Positions 35,096 through 44,762 are shown, numbered from the stretch's first letter. The stretch is DNA of 64,000 nt from Pseudoalteromonas viridis (GCF_017742995.1 NZ_CP072425.1:2852001-2916000), one strand, 5' to 3'. Notes: a model not told the origin generated them from the letters alone. Numbers and translations: made by a program.

Positions 35096-37339
35096 GTGAT
35101 CCAGTCTGAGCAAGACCAACTTATTTACCTCGATGCCAATGCCACTACGCCGGTATTACCCGAGATTGCCAAGGTCGTGGTACATACCATGCAGGTGTGT
35201 TTCGGCAACCCTTCGAGTGCCCATATCACCGGTGTGCAAGCTAAGCACCTGATGGAAGAGGCGCGCAACAAAGGCCGAGAGGTGATAGGGGCGACCAGTG
35301 GTGAGCTGCTGTTCACCTCAGGTGCAACGGAAGGGATCCAAACAGCAATCGTCTCGGCTCTGAGCGATTATGTGCAACATCATCACGAGCGCTATGTGAA
35401 TCCGGTTCTGATGTATGGCGCGACAGAGCATAAAGCAGTGCCGAACACCCTGAAGCACTGGAACCGCTTACTTGGACTAAATGCTGAGATCCTGGAGATC
35501 CCGGTGGACTCGAAAGGCTTGCTGGATCTGGACTTTATTGCTGAGCACATTGAGCAGGCTGTGATGGTGTGTACTATGGCGGCTAACAATGAAACTGGCA
35601 TTAAGCAAGACCTTGGCAGACTAGAGCAAGTGATCCGCGAAGGGAACAGCCAAACAGCCTGGATGGTCGATTGTGTCCAGGCCCTGGGTAAGTTGCCTCT
35701 CCAACTGTCGCAAACCACGATAGATTACGCGCCGTTTTCCGGCCACAAGCTCTACGCGCCAAAAGGGATCGGGTTTTTGTACATTCGTAGTGGCAGTCCT
35801 TACACGCCCTTTATCGCCGGTGGTGGTCAGGAGTCGGGAATGCGCTCAGGCACAGAGAATATCCCCGGGATCGCCGCGCTGAGCACACTGTTTGATATGT
35901 TACTGGATAAGGAAAACTCGCCTTTTAATCCGGTAGAGCAGCTGGAAAAACACCGCAGTATGCTGGCCGAAGCCGTGGAAACAACATTCAAACAGGTTAC
36001 TTTTCATCATGATTTTGCGCTCTCGGTGCCAACTACGCTGAACTTTTCGGTTGATCACCTGACCAGTAAAGAGGTGATTGATTTGCTGGATGCAGCGGGT
36101 ATCCGGGTCAGCGGTGGGTCAGCTTGTAGCTCTGGCTCAAGTCGCAGTTTTGTACTGGATGCGATGTATGCACCAGACTGGCAAAGCGAGAACGCCATCA
36201 GGCTGTCATTTGGTCCTGCTGACAGCGAAGCGCAGATCCGACGTGCATGTGATGCGCTCAAAAGTCTGAAACCTATTCTTGAGAACAACTGTCTGGTGGT
36301 GTCGGATAGCACTGCGCCCGAGCAGGAGGCCTGTGCGGTGGGTTTGACGCAGCTACGCCATCAGGGGGCCTGTTGCTGGTTGTATGTCACACCCGACAAA
36401 CAGGCGGTGATTGTAGATCCTGTTCCTGACTTGGTTCCTCGTTTGCAGCGCTTGCTTGATAAGCAAGGGCTTGTTTGCAAGGCTGTGCTTAAGACCCATC
36501 TGAGCGTACCGGCGAGTGATGCGGTAAATTTGCTCGCCCACAACCTAACCAGCGATGAAGCATTTGACGAATTTGGCTGGCCTGTGGATTGTGCTGAGGG
36601 TTTGTTGCAGGGGGCACTTCTAAAGCTGCCAGATATCGAGAGCAAGATAGAAAACCGTTGCTACTTATTGATGCAAGGTGAAGATGTGTCTGCGTGTTTT
36701 GCCGGTAAGCTGTTGTTACCGCAAGGTCTGGGAGACAGCGAGGGGAGCGCGACGCGCGCCGGGGCGATGGCCGAGACTCTGTTACGTCTGAATGAAATGC
36801 TGGATGACAATAGTTTGATCTGTAGCGCGCTGGATTATCAGCAGTGCTTTGCAATTAACTGGCATGCGCAGGTGCAGATTAGCCCTCTGCTGGGCCGGCT
36901 GTTAAATGGGGCGTGCTCGACCGCTGAATTTGTTGACCAAAAAGTTGGTATAGACAGTGACGCCAGTGCATTTAGGGAGCGTTTCCTTGATGCACTGATG
37001 GACGCCGCAGTACCTGCCGTTAAAGCATTGAACCGCTCGGCTGCCCAAGACTGGCTGGCATGTCATGAAGGGGTGATCATTGATTGTCGTGAACCTTATG
37101 AATCGGACGTGTCTCGACGCGGGATCACGGATCTGTTCGGTGATCTGGCAACAGGACGGGTGCTTAATATTCCGCTGAGTAGAATGACGGACGTACTGCG
37201 CAACGGGGCACTGGAGCCATCGCAACATTACCTGCTGGTCTGTCGTACCGGTAATCGTTCTATGCAGGCAGGTCATACCCTGGCGTTGCTTGGTTTTGAT
37301 CGGGTCGCTAATTTACAGGGCGGGCTGGCATTAAATTAA
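35096..37339 (+). CDS. Cysteine desulfurase fused to MBL-like and rhodanese domains
   Basis: This 747-residue fusion has a complete NifS/IscS-type cysteine desulfurase first (~10-385). The PLP lysine is Lys218 in FSGHKLYAP and the persulfide Cys is Cys344 in GGSACSSGSSRS. Residues ~425-640 resemble an ETHE1-like metallo-beta-lactamase fold (WLYVTPDKQAVIVDPV), but the metal motif expected after TH reads THLSVPAS (His468), so zinc or iron binding is probably lost. The last ~110 residues are a rhodanese with active Cys716 in CRTGNRS. Sulfur could pass from cysteine through the desulfurase to the rhodanese. The GTG start at 35096 follows AAGGAG; upstream frame extension lacks any ribosome site. 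Confidence 0.85.
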   Translation: MIQSEQDQLIYLDANATTPVLPEIAKVVVHTMQVCFGNPSSAHITGVQAKHLMEEARNKGREVIGATSGELLFTSGATEGIQTAIVSALSDYVQHHHERYVNPVLMYGATEHKAVPNTLKHWNRLLGLNAEILEIPVDSKGLLDLDFIAEHIEQAVMVCTMAANNETGIKQDLGRLEQVIREGNSQTAWMVDCVQALGKLPLQLSQTTIDYAPFSGHKLYAPKGIGFLYIRSGSPYTPFIAGGGQESGMRSGTENIPGIAALSTLFDMLLDKENSPFNPVEQLEKHRSMLAEAVETTFKQVTFHHDFALSVPTTLNFSVDHLTSKEVIDLLDAAGIRVSGGSACSSGSSRSFVLDAMYAPDWQSENAIRLSFGPADSEAQIRRACDALKSLKPILENNCLVVSDSTAPEQEACAVGLTQLRHQGACCWLYVTPDKQAVIVDPVPDLVPRLQRLLDKQGLVCKAVLKTHLSVPASDAVNLLAHNLTSDEAFDEFGWPVDCAEGLLQGALLKLPDIESKIENRCYLLMQGEDVSACFAGKLLLPQGLGDSEGSATRAGAMAETLLRLNEMLDDNSLICSALDYQQCFAINWHAQVQISPLLGRLLNGACSTAEFVDQKVGIDSDASAFRERFLDALMDAAVPAVKALNRSAAQDWLACHEGVIIDCREPYESDVSRRGITDLFGDLATGRVLNIPLSRMTDVLRNGALEPSQHYLLVCRTGNRSMQAGHTLALLGFDRVANLQGGLALN

Positions 37340-37345
37340 AGCAAG

Positions 37346-37370
37346 TTTGCCCCGGGCAGACCGGGGCAAA
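37346..37370. terminator. Hairpin between convergent genes
   Basis: TTTGCCCCGG and CCGGGGCAAA form a perfect 10-bp stem with a 5-nt loop between the sulfurtransferase gene and the LacI-type gene. No clean T-run follows. Confidence 0.6.
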
Positions 37371-37375
37371 GGTAT

Positions 37376-38413
37376 TTACTGGGGAGCGGGTCCCGTGCTT
37401 TCTCTTACCACCATGCTTGGCGTAAACGTGGTGATGATGTCTTTATCCTGATTGCGACTGCCACGGGTTTTTGAAAACAATAACCGTGCGGCGTGTTCAG
37501 AAATCACATTGTTTGCCTGATGGGCGGTGGTGAGCTTTGGCCAGGTCTGGCGAGAGAAAGGAGAGTCTTCGAACCCGGAAATAGACAGCTGCGCCGGGAT
37601 CTCAATGTTCATTAACCTCGCTGCAAACAAGGCACCGGCTGCTACCTCATCGTTACCGCCCAAGATTGCCGTGATCTGCTTGCGGTTGCCATCTTCTAGC
37701 AGGGCTTTTGCGCCTTGCACACCCGATTCAAACGAGTAGGTACCATTGTGGACGAATTCTTCATTGAAGGCTATCTGATGGTCGGCCAGAGCTTGCTTGT
37801 AGCCCGCCAGGCGTTCGGTGGTTGATTTGTGTTCTTCATCACCGCAGACAAAAGCAATGTGCTTGTGCCCGAGCGTGATCAGATGTTCTGTAATCTCGTA
37901 CGCGGCAGCGAAGTCATCAACATAGATACAGTTTTTGGCTTTTTCTGTATCATCTTCATTGTGCCCGGAAAGCAACCGCACATAGCTGACACCCAGCTCG
38001 TCCAGCATGTCTATAATAGGTTGCTGCTCAGAGAGCGGCGGAGTCAGCACCAGACCGGCCAGACGAGAGCGCTTTATCATAGTGGCAATTTCCGCCTGCA
38101 TGTCTTCTTGTTGTGCATTACATGGATGGATCACCAGCTCATAGCCTTCTTCTTTACAGCGCGACAACACACCATTTTGCATGTCAATGATGTAGTAGGC
38201 ATTCGGATTGTCGTAGACCAGGCCGATGGCAAACGACGATGTCCCCGCCAGGTTCCGTGCGGCAGTATTGGGTTGATAATTGAGCTCTTTGACGGCCTGC
38301 ATCACCTGATCATAGGTTTTTTTGCGTACCGATGGTTCCTTGTTAATCACGCGCGATACGGTTTTCATCGACACGCCAGCGTGTTTTGCTACATCATTGA
38401 TGGTTACTTTCAT
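37376..38413 (-). CDS. LacI-family transcriptional regulator
   Basis: This 345-residue repressor has an N-terminal LacI helix-turn-helix (TINDVAKHAGVSMKTVSRVIN, residues ~3-23) and hinge helix (NTAARNLAG), followed by a periplasmic-binding-protein-like sugar sensor domain. SalR- or CelR-type regulators of sugar use in Alteromonadales share the ARNLAGTSSFAIGL hinge pattern, but the effector here is not readable. It is divergent from pgi with a 389-nt gap, so it may control pgi and itself. No clear LacI palindrome was found in that gap. Confidence 0.88.
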   Translation of the reverse strand: MKVTINDVAKHAGVSMKTVSRVINKEPSVRKKTYDQVMQAVKELNYQPNTAARNLAGTSSFAIGLVYDNPNAYYIIDMQNGVLSRCKEEGYELVIHPCNAQQEDMQAEIATMIKRSRLAGLVLTPPLSEQQPIIDMLDELGVSYVRLLSGHNEDDTEKAKNCIYVDDFAAAYEITEHLITLGHKHIAFVCGDEEHKSTTERLAGYKQALADHQIAFNEEFVHNGTYSFESGVQGAKALLEDGNRKQITAILGGNDEVAAGALFAARLMNIEIPAQLSISGFEDSPFSRQTWPKLTTAHQANNVISEHAARLLFSKTRGSRNQDKDIITTFTPSMVVRESTGPAPQ

Positions 38414-38802
38414 CTTGTTTTTCTTCTGTGAGAGAAGGTGGTACTATAATGTGTACAAGTGCCTGACTGTGCACTTTTTAGCGCGATCATTGCGCATTCC
38501 TGATGACTCGAGATCAGGGATTCACTTGGTATAGTCCGTGCCTTGATTTCATAAAATGATCATTTGCAGTTTCTAGTCTATCCAATTTGCTCTTAAATTA
38601 GCAGTAAAAATTCTACCAAATAAATTAATGATACCGGTGTCAAAAAGTCAAAATTGGGGTATTATGCGCAATGTAAAATTGAGTATTAGCTATTTGACAG
38701 CGTTGTCATTTTAACTTATGTTTAACGCAATACACCGTTTAACACTTGTGATAATTACAATTTTTATTGTTTTGAAAACGCACCGTCACTAGGGGAATTT
38801 AT
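38414..38802. other. Regulatory region between the LacI-type gene and pgi
   Basis: This 389-nt AT-rich gap contains divergent promoters. TTGTGATAATTACAA (38746-38760) is a near-palindrome ~45 nt before pgi; it has half-sites like those of HexR but with shorter spacing. CCTGAT/ATCAGG (38499-38518) is another weak dyad. No RNA gene was recognised. Confidence 0.4.
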
Positions 38803-40443
38803 ATGAGTTGCCGTACACAACTATCGAGTTGGCAGGCTTTAACAACAGCATCAGAACAACTGAAGTCACAACATCTGAAATCATTGTTTGAACAAGATGC
38901 GACGAGATTTGAGCAGTTCTCTCGTCAGATCCCAGGCTTGTTGTTTGACTTTTCTAAGCAGCTTATTGATTCAGATACCTTTGCGCAGCTGATCAAGCTA
39001 GCTGAGCAATGTGAATTGGCCCAGTGGCGTGACAAGCTGTTTAGCGGTGAAAAAATCAATATCACTGAAGATCGTGCCGTGCTGCATGTTGCACTGCGCA
39101 ATCGTGGTAATACACCTATCTACGTTGATGGCGAAAACGTCATGGAACAGGTGAATACCGAACTTGAAAAAATGAAAGCGTTTAGCCACAAAGTGCGCAG
39201 CGGCGACTGGTTGGGCTACACGGGTAAAGCGGTTAAAGACGTAGTTGCAATCGGCGTTGGCGGTTCAAACCTCGGCCCTCAGATGGTGACTGAAGCACTG
39301 AGCGCTTATGCTGATGATACTCTTAATGTGCATTATGTCTCTAACGTTGACGGTGTTCAGCTGGCCCAGGTGTTAGATAAAGTTTGCCCTGAAACCACCT
39401 TGTTTGTGATTTCGTCAAAAACCTTTACGACGTCAGAAACTATGACCAACGCGCGCTCAGCGGTTGCCTGGTTCCTGAATGCTGCGCAAAACGAAGCTGA
39501 AATTGCCAAGCATTTTGTTGCTGTGAGCACTAACCTTGAAAAAACGCGTGCCTTTGGTATCAGCGACGAAAACGTATTCACCATGTGGGACTGGGTAGGT
39601 GGACGCTTCTCATTGTGGAGCGCGATTGGCTTACCCATTGCCTTATATCTAGGTTATGACAAGTTCGAGGCCATCTTAGAAGGGGCCTACGAAGTTGATG
39701 AGCATTTTAAAAACGCGTCACTTGAGCAGAATATTCCGCTGATCATGGCGTTACTGAGCGTCTGGAACACCAGTTTTCTCGGTTATCAGTCTCAGGCTAT
39801 CCTGCCTTATGATCAGGCGCTGCATATGCTGCCTGCTTATTTGCAGCAGGGTGAAATGGAAAGTAACGGCAAACATGTGACCTTTGCCGGGCAAACCGTG
39901 CCTTACACGACTGTGCCGCTGATCTGGGGCATGACGGGCATTAATGGTCAGCATGCCTTTTATCAGTGTCTGCATCAGGGAAATGTAATTGTCCCAGCTG
40001 ATTTTATTGCATCATTGAAACCGCAGCGCGACGTGGCCAAACACCATGATATTTTGCTGTCTAACTTTTTTGCTCAAACAGAAGCCCTGATGGCCGGTGT
40101 AAATGAACAACAAGTACGCGCTGACTTGAGTGCAAAAGGTAAATCAGAGGCAGAAATTGAACGCCTGTTGCCGCATAAGATCCATGAAGGAAACCGACCT
40201 ACTACCTCCATGATTTTGGATGAAGTAGATGCTAAAGCGGTTGGGCGTCTTATCGCCTTGTATGAGCATAAAATCTTTTGTCAGGGCATTATACTTGAGG
40301 TTTGCTCATTTGATCAGTGGGGTGTTGAGCTGGGTAAAGGCCTGGCCAGCGCCATTGAAGCAGAATTGACGCAGGATGGGGTAACACACCCACATGACAG
40401 CTCCACAGCCGGGCTGATTGCGTACTACAAACAAAACAGATAA
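38803..40443 (+). CDS. pgi: Glucose-6-phosphate isomerase
   Basis: This 546-residue enzyme interconverts glucose-6-phosphate and fructose-6-phosphate. Family blocks are IGVGGSNLGPQMV (phosphate loop, ~146-158), SKTFTTSETMTNA (~206-218), WDWVGGRFSLWSAIG (~265), and GNRPTTSMILDE toward the end. GQHAFYQCLHQG carries the catalytic His and Glu-region residues typical of the long bacterial PGI. The length is normal. AGGGGAAT precedes the ATG. It is followed by a hairpin-rich 475-nt gap before zwf. Confidence 0.97.
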   Translation: MSCRTQLSSWQALTTASEQLKSQHLKSLFEQDATRFEQFSRQIPGLLFDFSKQLIDSDTFAQLIKLAEQCELAQWRDKLFSGEKINITEDRAVLHVALRNRGNTPIYVDGENVMEQVNTELEKMKAFSHKVRSGDWLGYTGKAVKDVVAIGVGGSNLGPQMVTEALSAYADDTLNVHYVSNVDGVQLAQVLDKVCPETTLFVISSKTFTTSETMTNARSAVAWFLNAAQNEAEIAKHFVAVSTNLEKTRAFGISDENVFTMWDWVGGRFSLWSAIGLPIALYLGYDKFEAILEGAYEVDEHFKNASLEQNIPLIMALLSVWNTSFLGYQSQAILPYDQALHMLPAYLQQGEMESNGKHVTFAGQTVPYTTVPLIWGMTGINGQHAFYQCLHQGNVIVPADFIASLKPQRDVAKHHDILLSNFFAQTEALMAGVNEQQVRADLSAKGKSEAEIERLLPHKIHEGNRPTTSMILDEVDAKAVGRLIALYEHKIFCQGIILEVCSFDQWGVELGKGLASAIEAELTQDGVTHPHDSSTAGLIAYYKQNR

Positions 40444-40918
40444 CAACCACAAATGCGTGCTTGTGGTGTGCCTGATTTAATTTGGGCACGAGTGAAAAGA
40501 ATACCTTTGAACGGGTAGCGCTGGAGTGCTTAGGGCCTGTATTTTTGTGAGAGGAATTACAGTGCCCCTAAGGCTCATTTTTTCAAATTTATTGGCCTTG
40601 TCACAACAGGTAAGTGGCAGGCGGGTAAACTGGCTTTAACAGCCAAAGAGCAGTGACGGAGCAGACTCTTATTGGGGATGTATGACGTAGTCGTCACGAC
40701 GAACTGCATACATGGTTCAAACGGGTTACCCGTTACCACCCCCGACCTCACTGCGGCACAGCCCCATGGTTTCCAGACTGGTTCCATGTGCTGTGCATAC
40801 GAATTCAAATCCAGCAAGAAAGCAGAGTTTGCTAGTCTGAACAGACTGGGAAACGGTTTTAACTAACGAGCGTGTGATGCACTTTGGTGCTACGCGCCTA
40901 ACCTTGTGAGACATAATT
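40444..40918 (+). other. Hairpin-rich gap between pgi and zwf, possible structured RNA
   Basis: No credible gene is seen in these 475 nt, but many perfect stems are: ACCACAA/TTGTGGT (40446-40467), CTTAGGGC/GCCCCTAAG (40529-40572), TGGCT/AGCCA (40631-40645), ATGTATG/CATACAT (40678-40713) enclosing TGACG/CGTCA, a compound stem of GCACAGC, CATGG and CCAG with their partners (40756-40796), and AGTCTG/CAGACT (40834-40847). This could be a zwf leader, a small RNA or a non-coding mobile repeat. Confidence 0.45.
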
Positions 40919-42391
40919 ATGCTTAATCCTTTTGATATCGTAATTTTTGGTGGGGGCGGCGACTTAGCGTTACGAAAGTTGTTACCTGCAATGTATCGTG
41001 CGTATCAAGAAGGTAATTTACCTGAAGGCTCACGCGTACTGCCAACTGTCCGTGCAGAAGAACAAAAAGAACAATACCTTGCCACGGCTGAGCAGGCACT
41101 CCAGTCTCACCTTAGTGAGGGTGAGTTTAATGCTAAAGATTGGCAGGCTTTTGCCCAGTTTTTAGTGCCAGTGGTCGTTAATGTGACCGAGGCCGATGAT
41201 AACTGGGATGCTCTGAAAGACATTCTTGATGCTGACGGCGAAGAAAAATCGCGTGTATTCTATTTATCTTTGCCGCCTGCGGTCTACGGTACCTGTTGTG
41301 AGTTGTTGTCACAAAAGGGACTGATCACAGACAACTCCCGCGTGGTGGTAGAAAAGCCGATTGGCTATTGCGGCAAATCGGCTGAAGAAATTAACGGTAA
41401 GATTGCCCAGTTCTTCGATGAGAACCAGATCTTCCGTATCGACCACTACTTAGGTAAAGAAACCGTACAGAATTTGATGGCACTGCGTTTTGCTAACGCC
41501 TTGTTTGAAAACCTCTGGGATGCCAAATCAATCGACAATATCCAGATCAGTATCTCTGAGACGGTCGGTCTTGAGAGCCGAGCTGGGTTTTATGATAAAG
41601 CCGGTGCCCTGCGCGACATGGTACAGAACCATTTATTGCAGCTTTTATGCCTTGTGGCGATGGAGTCTCCGTCAAAGCTGAATGCGAACAGCATTCGTGC
41701 TGAAAAGCTCAAAGTACTTGAAGCATTGCGTCCTTTGGTTGGTGAGGATGTTGACGATAACGTGGTGCGTGGTCAGTACGTGCCGGGCGACCTGAACGGC
41801 AAGCTGGTCCCAGGTTATCTGGAAGAGCTGGGCGAAGGGTCCAGCACCACAGAAACCTTTGTGGCTATCCGTGCGCATATTGATAACTGGCGTTGGGCTG
41901 GTGTACCTTTTTACCTGAGAACGGGCAAGCGCATGAAAAAGCGCTGTGCGGAAATTGTGGTTGAATATAAGCCGGTTTCTCACAATGTATATGGTCCAAG
42001 TGTAGGCCCAATTCAGCCTAACCGCCTTGAGATCCGTTTGCAGCCGGAAGAAAGCATCCAGCTGACCCTCATGTCTAAGCGTCTGGATAACCTGGAAATG
42101 CAACTGGAGCCTGTGACGCTGAACATTGAGCTGAGTCAGCAGTACAGTAAAGGATTCCATTCAGATGCCTACAAGCGTCTGATGCTGGATGCCGCGGCAA
42201 ATAATCCGGCGTTGTTCATTCATCGTGATGAAGTAAGAGAAGCCTGGCAGTGGATTGACCCCATTATTGCGCGCTGGCAAGAAAAAGGCACCCCTTCGCT
42301 TTATCGTGCTGGCTCATGGGGCCCTGAGGCCGCTGATGAGCTGCTGGAAGAGAATAATCATGCCTGGTTTAACGTGGGAGAGAAAGCATAA
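40919..42391 (+). CDS. zwf: Glucose-6-phosphate 1-dehydrogenase
   Basis: This 490-residue enzyme oxidises glucose-6-phosphate to 6-phosphogluconolactone with NADP, the entry to the oxidative pentose phosphate and Entner-Doudoroff routes. The coenzyme-binding loop is FGGGGDLALRKLLPA at the N-terminus. The substrate and active-site block is RIDHYLGKETVQN (~173-185), containing the catalytic His. RTGKRM is also present. The size is normal. Its TAA stop overlaps the pgl ATG by one base. edd and eda do not follow, unlike many relatives. Confidence 0.97.
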   Translation: MLNPFDIVIFGGGGDLALRKLLPAMYRAYQEGNLPEGSRVLPTVRAEEQKEQYLATAEQALQSHLSEGEFNAKDWQAFAQFLVPVVVNVTEADDNWDALKDILDADGEEKSRVFYLSLPPAVYGTCCELLSQKGLITDNSRVVVEKPIGYCGKSAEEINGKIAQFFDENQIFRIDHYLGKETVQNLMALRFANALFENLWDAKSIDNIQISISETVGLESRAGFYDKAGALRDMVQNHLLQLLCLVAMESPSKLNANSIRAEKLKVLEALRPLVGEDVDDNVVRGQYVPGDLNGKLVPGYLEELGEGSSTTETFVAIRAHIDNWRWAGVPFYLRTGKRMKKRCAEIVVEYKPVSHNVYGPSVGPIQPNRLEIRLQPEESIQLTLMSKRLDNLEMQLEPVTLNIELSQQYSKGFHSDAYKRLMLDAAANNPALFIHRDEVREAWQWIDPIIARWQEKGTPSLYRAGSWGPEAADELLEENNHAWFNVGEKA

Positions 42392-43101
42392 TGGCACTGC
42401 TGAACGAACAGTTTTTTGACAGTAAAGACGCAATGACCGCACAGCTGGCAGCGCTTTTGAGCAGCACGTTGAGCGATGCGATTGCCAACGATGGCCGTGC
42501 GACTATGCTGGTATCGGGTGGTTCGTCACCAGCGCCTGCATACCGACATTTGTCAAATTTGCCCTTGGCCTGGGATAAAGTCACTGTGGCCATGGTTGAT
42601 GAGCGTTGGGTTGATGCCGACCATGAGAAGTCCAATGAAGCCTTCATCAATTCGACACTGTTACAAAATGAAGCAAGCTCTGCTGAGTTCGTAACTATGA
42701 AAAACGCCGCAGCGACGGCACAAGCAGGTCAGGGCGCATGTGAAAACGCTTATGCGGCATTAAAAGCTCCGTTTGACATCACTATCCTTGGTATGGGGCC
42801 GGACGGGCACACTGCGTCTTTGTTCCCACATGCACAAGGACTGGAAGAGGCATTGCAAACGTCTGATCTTGTATGCGCCATCAATGCAAAGCAAAGTGAA
42901 GTCACTGGCAGTATTACAGAGCGCATGAGTTTGACGCTCGCTGGTATTGCTAATACTAAACATGCCGTACTCCTGATCAGCGGTGAGGCAAAACGGGCGG
43001 TGTACGAAGAAGCCAAGCAACCAGGCTCTGAGCTCGACATTCCGTTGCGCGCGGTACTAAACCACCCTGAGCTAACGCTTAGTGTGTTTTGGTGCCCTTA
43101 A
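42391..43101 (+). CDS. pgl: 6-phosphogluconolactonase
   Basis: This 236-residue enzyme hydrolyses 6-phosphogluconolactone to 6-phosphogluconate. It has the DevB/Pgl fold blocks MLVSGGSSPAPAYRHL (~33-48), VDERWVDADHEKSNE (~70-84) and LGMGPDGHTASLFP (~131-144), the last carrying active-site residues. It is translationally coupled to zwf through a TAATG overlap and ends at a terminator 26 nt after its stop. Confidence 0.95.
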   Translation: MALLNEQFFDSKDAMTAQLAALLSSTLSDAIANDGRATMLVSGGSSPAPAYRHLSNLPLAWDKVTVAMVDERWVDADHEKSNEAFINSTLLQNEASSAEFVTMKNAAATAQAGQGACENAYAALKAPFDITILGMGPDGHTASLFPHAQGLEEALQTSDLVCAINAKQSEVTGSITERMSLTLAGIANTKHAVLLISGEAKRAVYEEAKQPGSELDIPLRAVLNHPELTLSVFWCP

Positions 43102-43126
43102 TTAGCCAAACAGAATTGCAACAGAC

Positions 43127-43152
43127 AAAAGCACGCTTCGGCGTGCTTTTTT
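43127..43152 (+). terminator. Terminator of zwf-pgl
   Basis: AAAAGCACGC and GCGTGCTTTT pair around a TTCG tetraloop and are followed by more T. It is a classic Rho-independent signal. Confidence 0.92.
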
Positions 43153-43194
43153 AATGGATTGAGATTGGAAACTGAGCGTGTGTTTCAAAAACAA

Positions 43195-43222
43195 AAAGAG
43201 AGGCTCTGTTGCCTCTCTTTTC
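43195..43222 (-). terminator. Terminator of the NSS transporter gene
   Basis: AAAGAGAGGC and GCCTCTCTTT form a 10-bp stem; on the minus strand it is followed by a T-rich stretch just after the stop codon. Confidence 0.75.
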
Positions 43223-43224
43223 TA

Positions 43225-44574
43225 TTAATTAAGGGAATTGATAAACACCAGCGCAATGGCGAGCGGGCAAACAAAGCGGATATACCAGGGCCAGATCCGC
43301 CAGAATACAGATGAAGCGACTTCCGGGTGGCCTTCCTGAATTTCGCTCAGTAACTTCTGACGGTGCCAGATCCAGCCAACGAAAATACAGCACAGCATAC
43401 CAAGCAGGGGTTGACCGAATTGGGTGGTCAGCTGCACAACCAGGCCAAACAGAGCCGAGAAGTTCAGAATGATTGTCACGCTTACGGTTGCGATAATGCC
43501 GCCAATGATCCAAGTTGCCTGCGTTCTGGCCAGTGCAAACTTTTCAACTGCATAAGATACCGGAGCTTCAAGCATCGAAATAGAGCTGGTGAGCGCTGCA
43601 ATGCTCATTAGGGCAAAGAAAGCAAAGCCAACAAAGACACCCACGCCACCCATGCCTTCAAACAAGGCTGGTAACACCTGGAATACCAATGTGTCTTCTG
43701 ACAGCAACTGGCCGCTTGCTGAGAAAATTTCGACGCCCTGAGCCTGTGCTACATACATAGCAGGAATGATCAGCAGGCCCGCAACAAAGGCAATAAATAC
43801 ATCAATAAGCGTGACGTATGCGCCCAGAGAAACAAGGTTTTCCTGTTTACTGATATATGAGCCATAAATGATCATCACACTGGTACCCAGCGACAGTGAG
43901 AAAAATGCTTGGCCGAGCGCACTGACCAGCAAACCCGGGTCTAGCAGCGAAGAAAAATCAGGCACCAGATAGGCTTTTAAGCCTGTTGTTGCGCCTTCCT
44001 GAGTCAGTACATAAGCAATCAACGAAAATAAAATGACCAGCAGCGCAGGCATCAGACGTTTGGACCATTTTTCTATGCCATTTTCGACGCCTTTACTGAT
44101 GATAGAGATAGTCAGGGCGACAAAGATAAGCGTGAAGCTGAGATCTCTTACCAGAGACTGCTCTGACAGCCACTGTGCAGCACCAGCTGCGCCAACTGTG
44201 GTTGCGACCGGCTCCAGAGTGGCACTGAGCATCCAGCCTGCGACGATGGCATAAAAGCTTAAGATCAGCCCGGCACAGATTATGCCGCCGAAACCGACGA
44301 AAAAGGCAAATTTCTTTTGCACCGGGTTGTTGCCCAGTTTTTGTAATGAAGACACCGCGTTTGCCTGACCGTGGCGACCAATCACCAGCTCAGCCATCAA
44401 TGCGGGATAAGCCAGACAAAACGCCAGGATCAAATACATCAATACGAAAGCGGCACCGCCGTTACTGGCGGTTTGAGTTGGGAAACCCCAAATGTTTCCC
44501 AGGCCAACAGCTGAGCCCGCTGCTGCCATTATGAATCCGAAGCGAGAGCTGAACTCTCCGCGCACACTGCTCAT
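43225..44574 (-). CDS. Sodium-dependent NSS-family transporter
   Basis: This 449-residue membrane protein is of the neurotransmitter:sodium symporter (SNF) family, which in bacteria imports amino acids with sodium (LeuT, TnaT, MhsT). The first membrane segment has the signature AAAGSAVGLGNIWGFP (residues ~17-32), with unwound substrate and sodium sites, followed by NGGAAFVLMYL. About eleven hydrophobic segments are present, as in other short bacterial members. The substrate cannot be assigned. It is a single-gene unit with a terminator, beside but not obviously linked to the two-component genes. Confidence 0.9.
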   Translation of the reverse strand: MSSVRGEFSSRFGFIMAAAGSAVGLGNIWGFPTQTASNGGAAFVLMYLILAFCLAYPALMAELVIGRHGQANAVSSLQKLGNNPVQKKFAFFVGFGGIICAGLILSFYAIVAGWMLSATLEPVATTVGAAGAAQWLSEQSLVRDLSFTLIFVALTISIISKGVENGIEKWSKRLMPALLVILFSLIAYVLTQEGATTGLKAYLVPDFSSLLDPGLLVSALGQAFFSLSLGTSVMIIYGSYISKQENLVSLGAYVTLIDVFIAFVAGLLIIPAMYVAQAQGVEIFSASGQLLSEDTLVFQVLPALFEGMGGVGVFVGFAFFALMSIAALTSSISMLEAPVSYAVEKFALARTQATWIIGGIIATVSVTIILNFSALFGLVVQLTTQFGQPLLGMLCCIFVGWIWHRQKLLSEIQEGHPEVASSVFWRIWPWYIRFVCPLAIALVFINSLN

Positions 44575-44762
44575 ATTCTTATACTTCTCATTTTTAAAGA
44601 CGGCGGCAACAATCTACTGTAATTAAAAGGAAATAAAAAGACCTAAATTGCTTTGATCTAACACAAGTTTTTGTATAAATCCTGAGCGTAATCCGAAAAA
44701 TCCAGTACTGTGTTCGCCATTAGTTAGTATCTAGCTGATTTATAGCACAAATCTAACGCTTG

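Noticed and set aside
38746..38760. TTGTGATAATTACAA before pgi as a HexR site.
   Set aside because: The half-sites are similar, but the spacing is two bases shorter than the HexR motif I remember; listed only as a weak dyad.
40672..40866. Short open frames on both strands in the pgi-zwf gap.
   Set aside because: They run through hairpin-forming DNA, lack ribosome sites and show no protein character.
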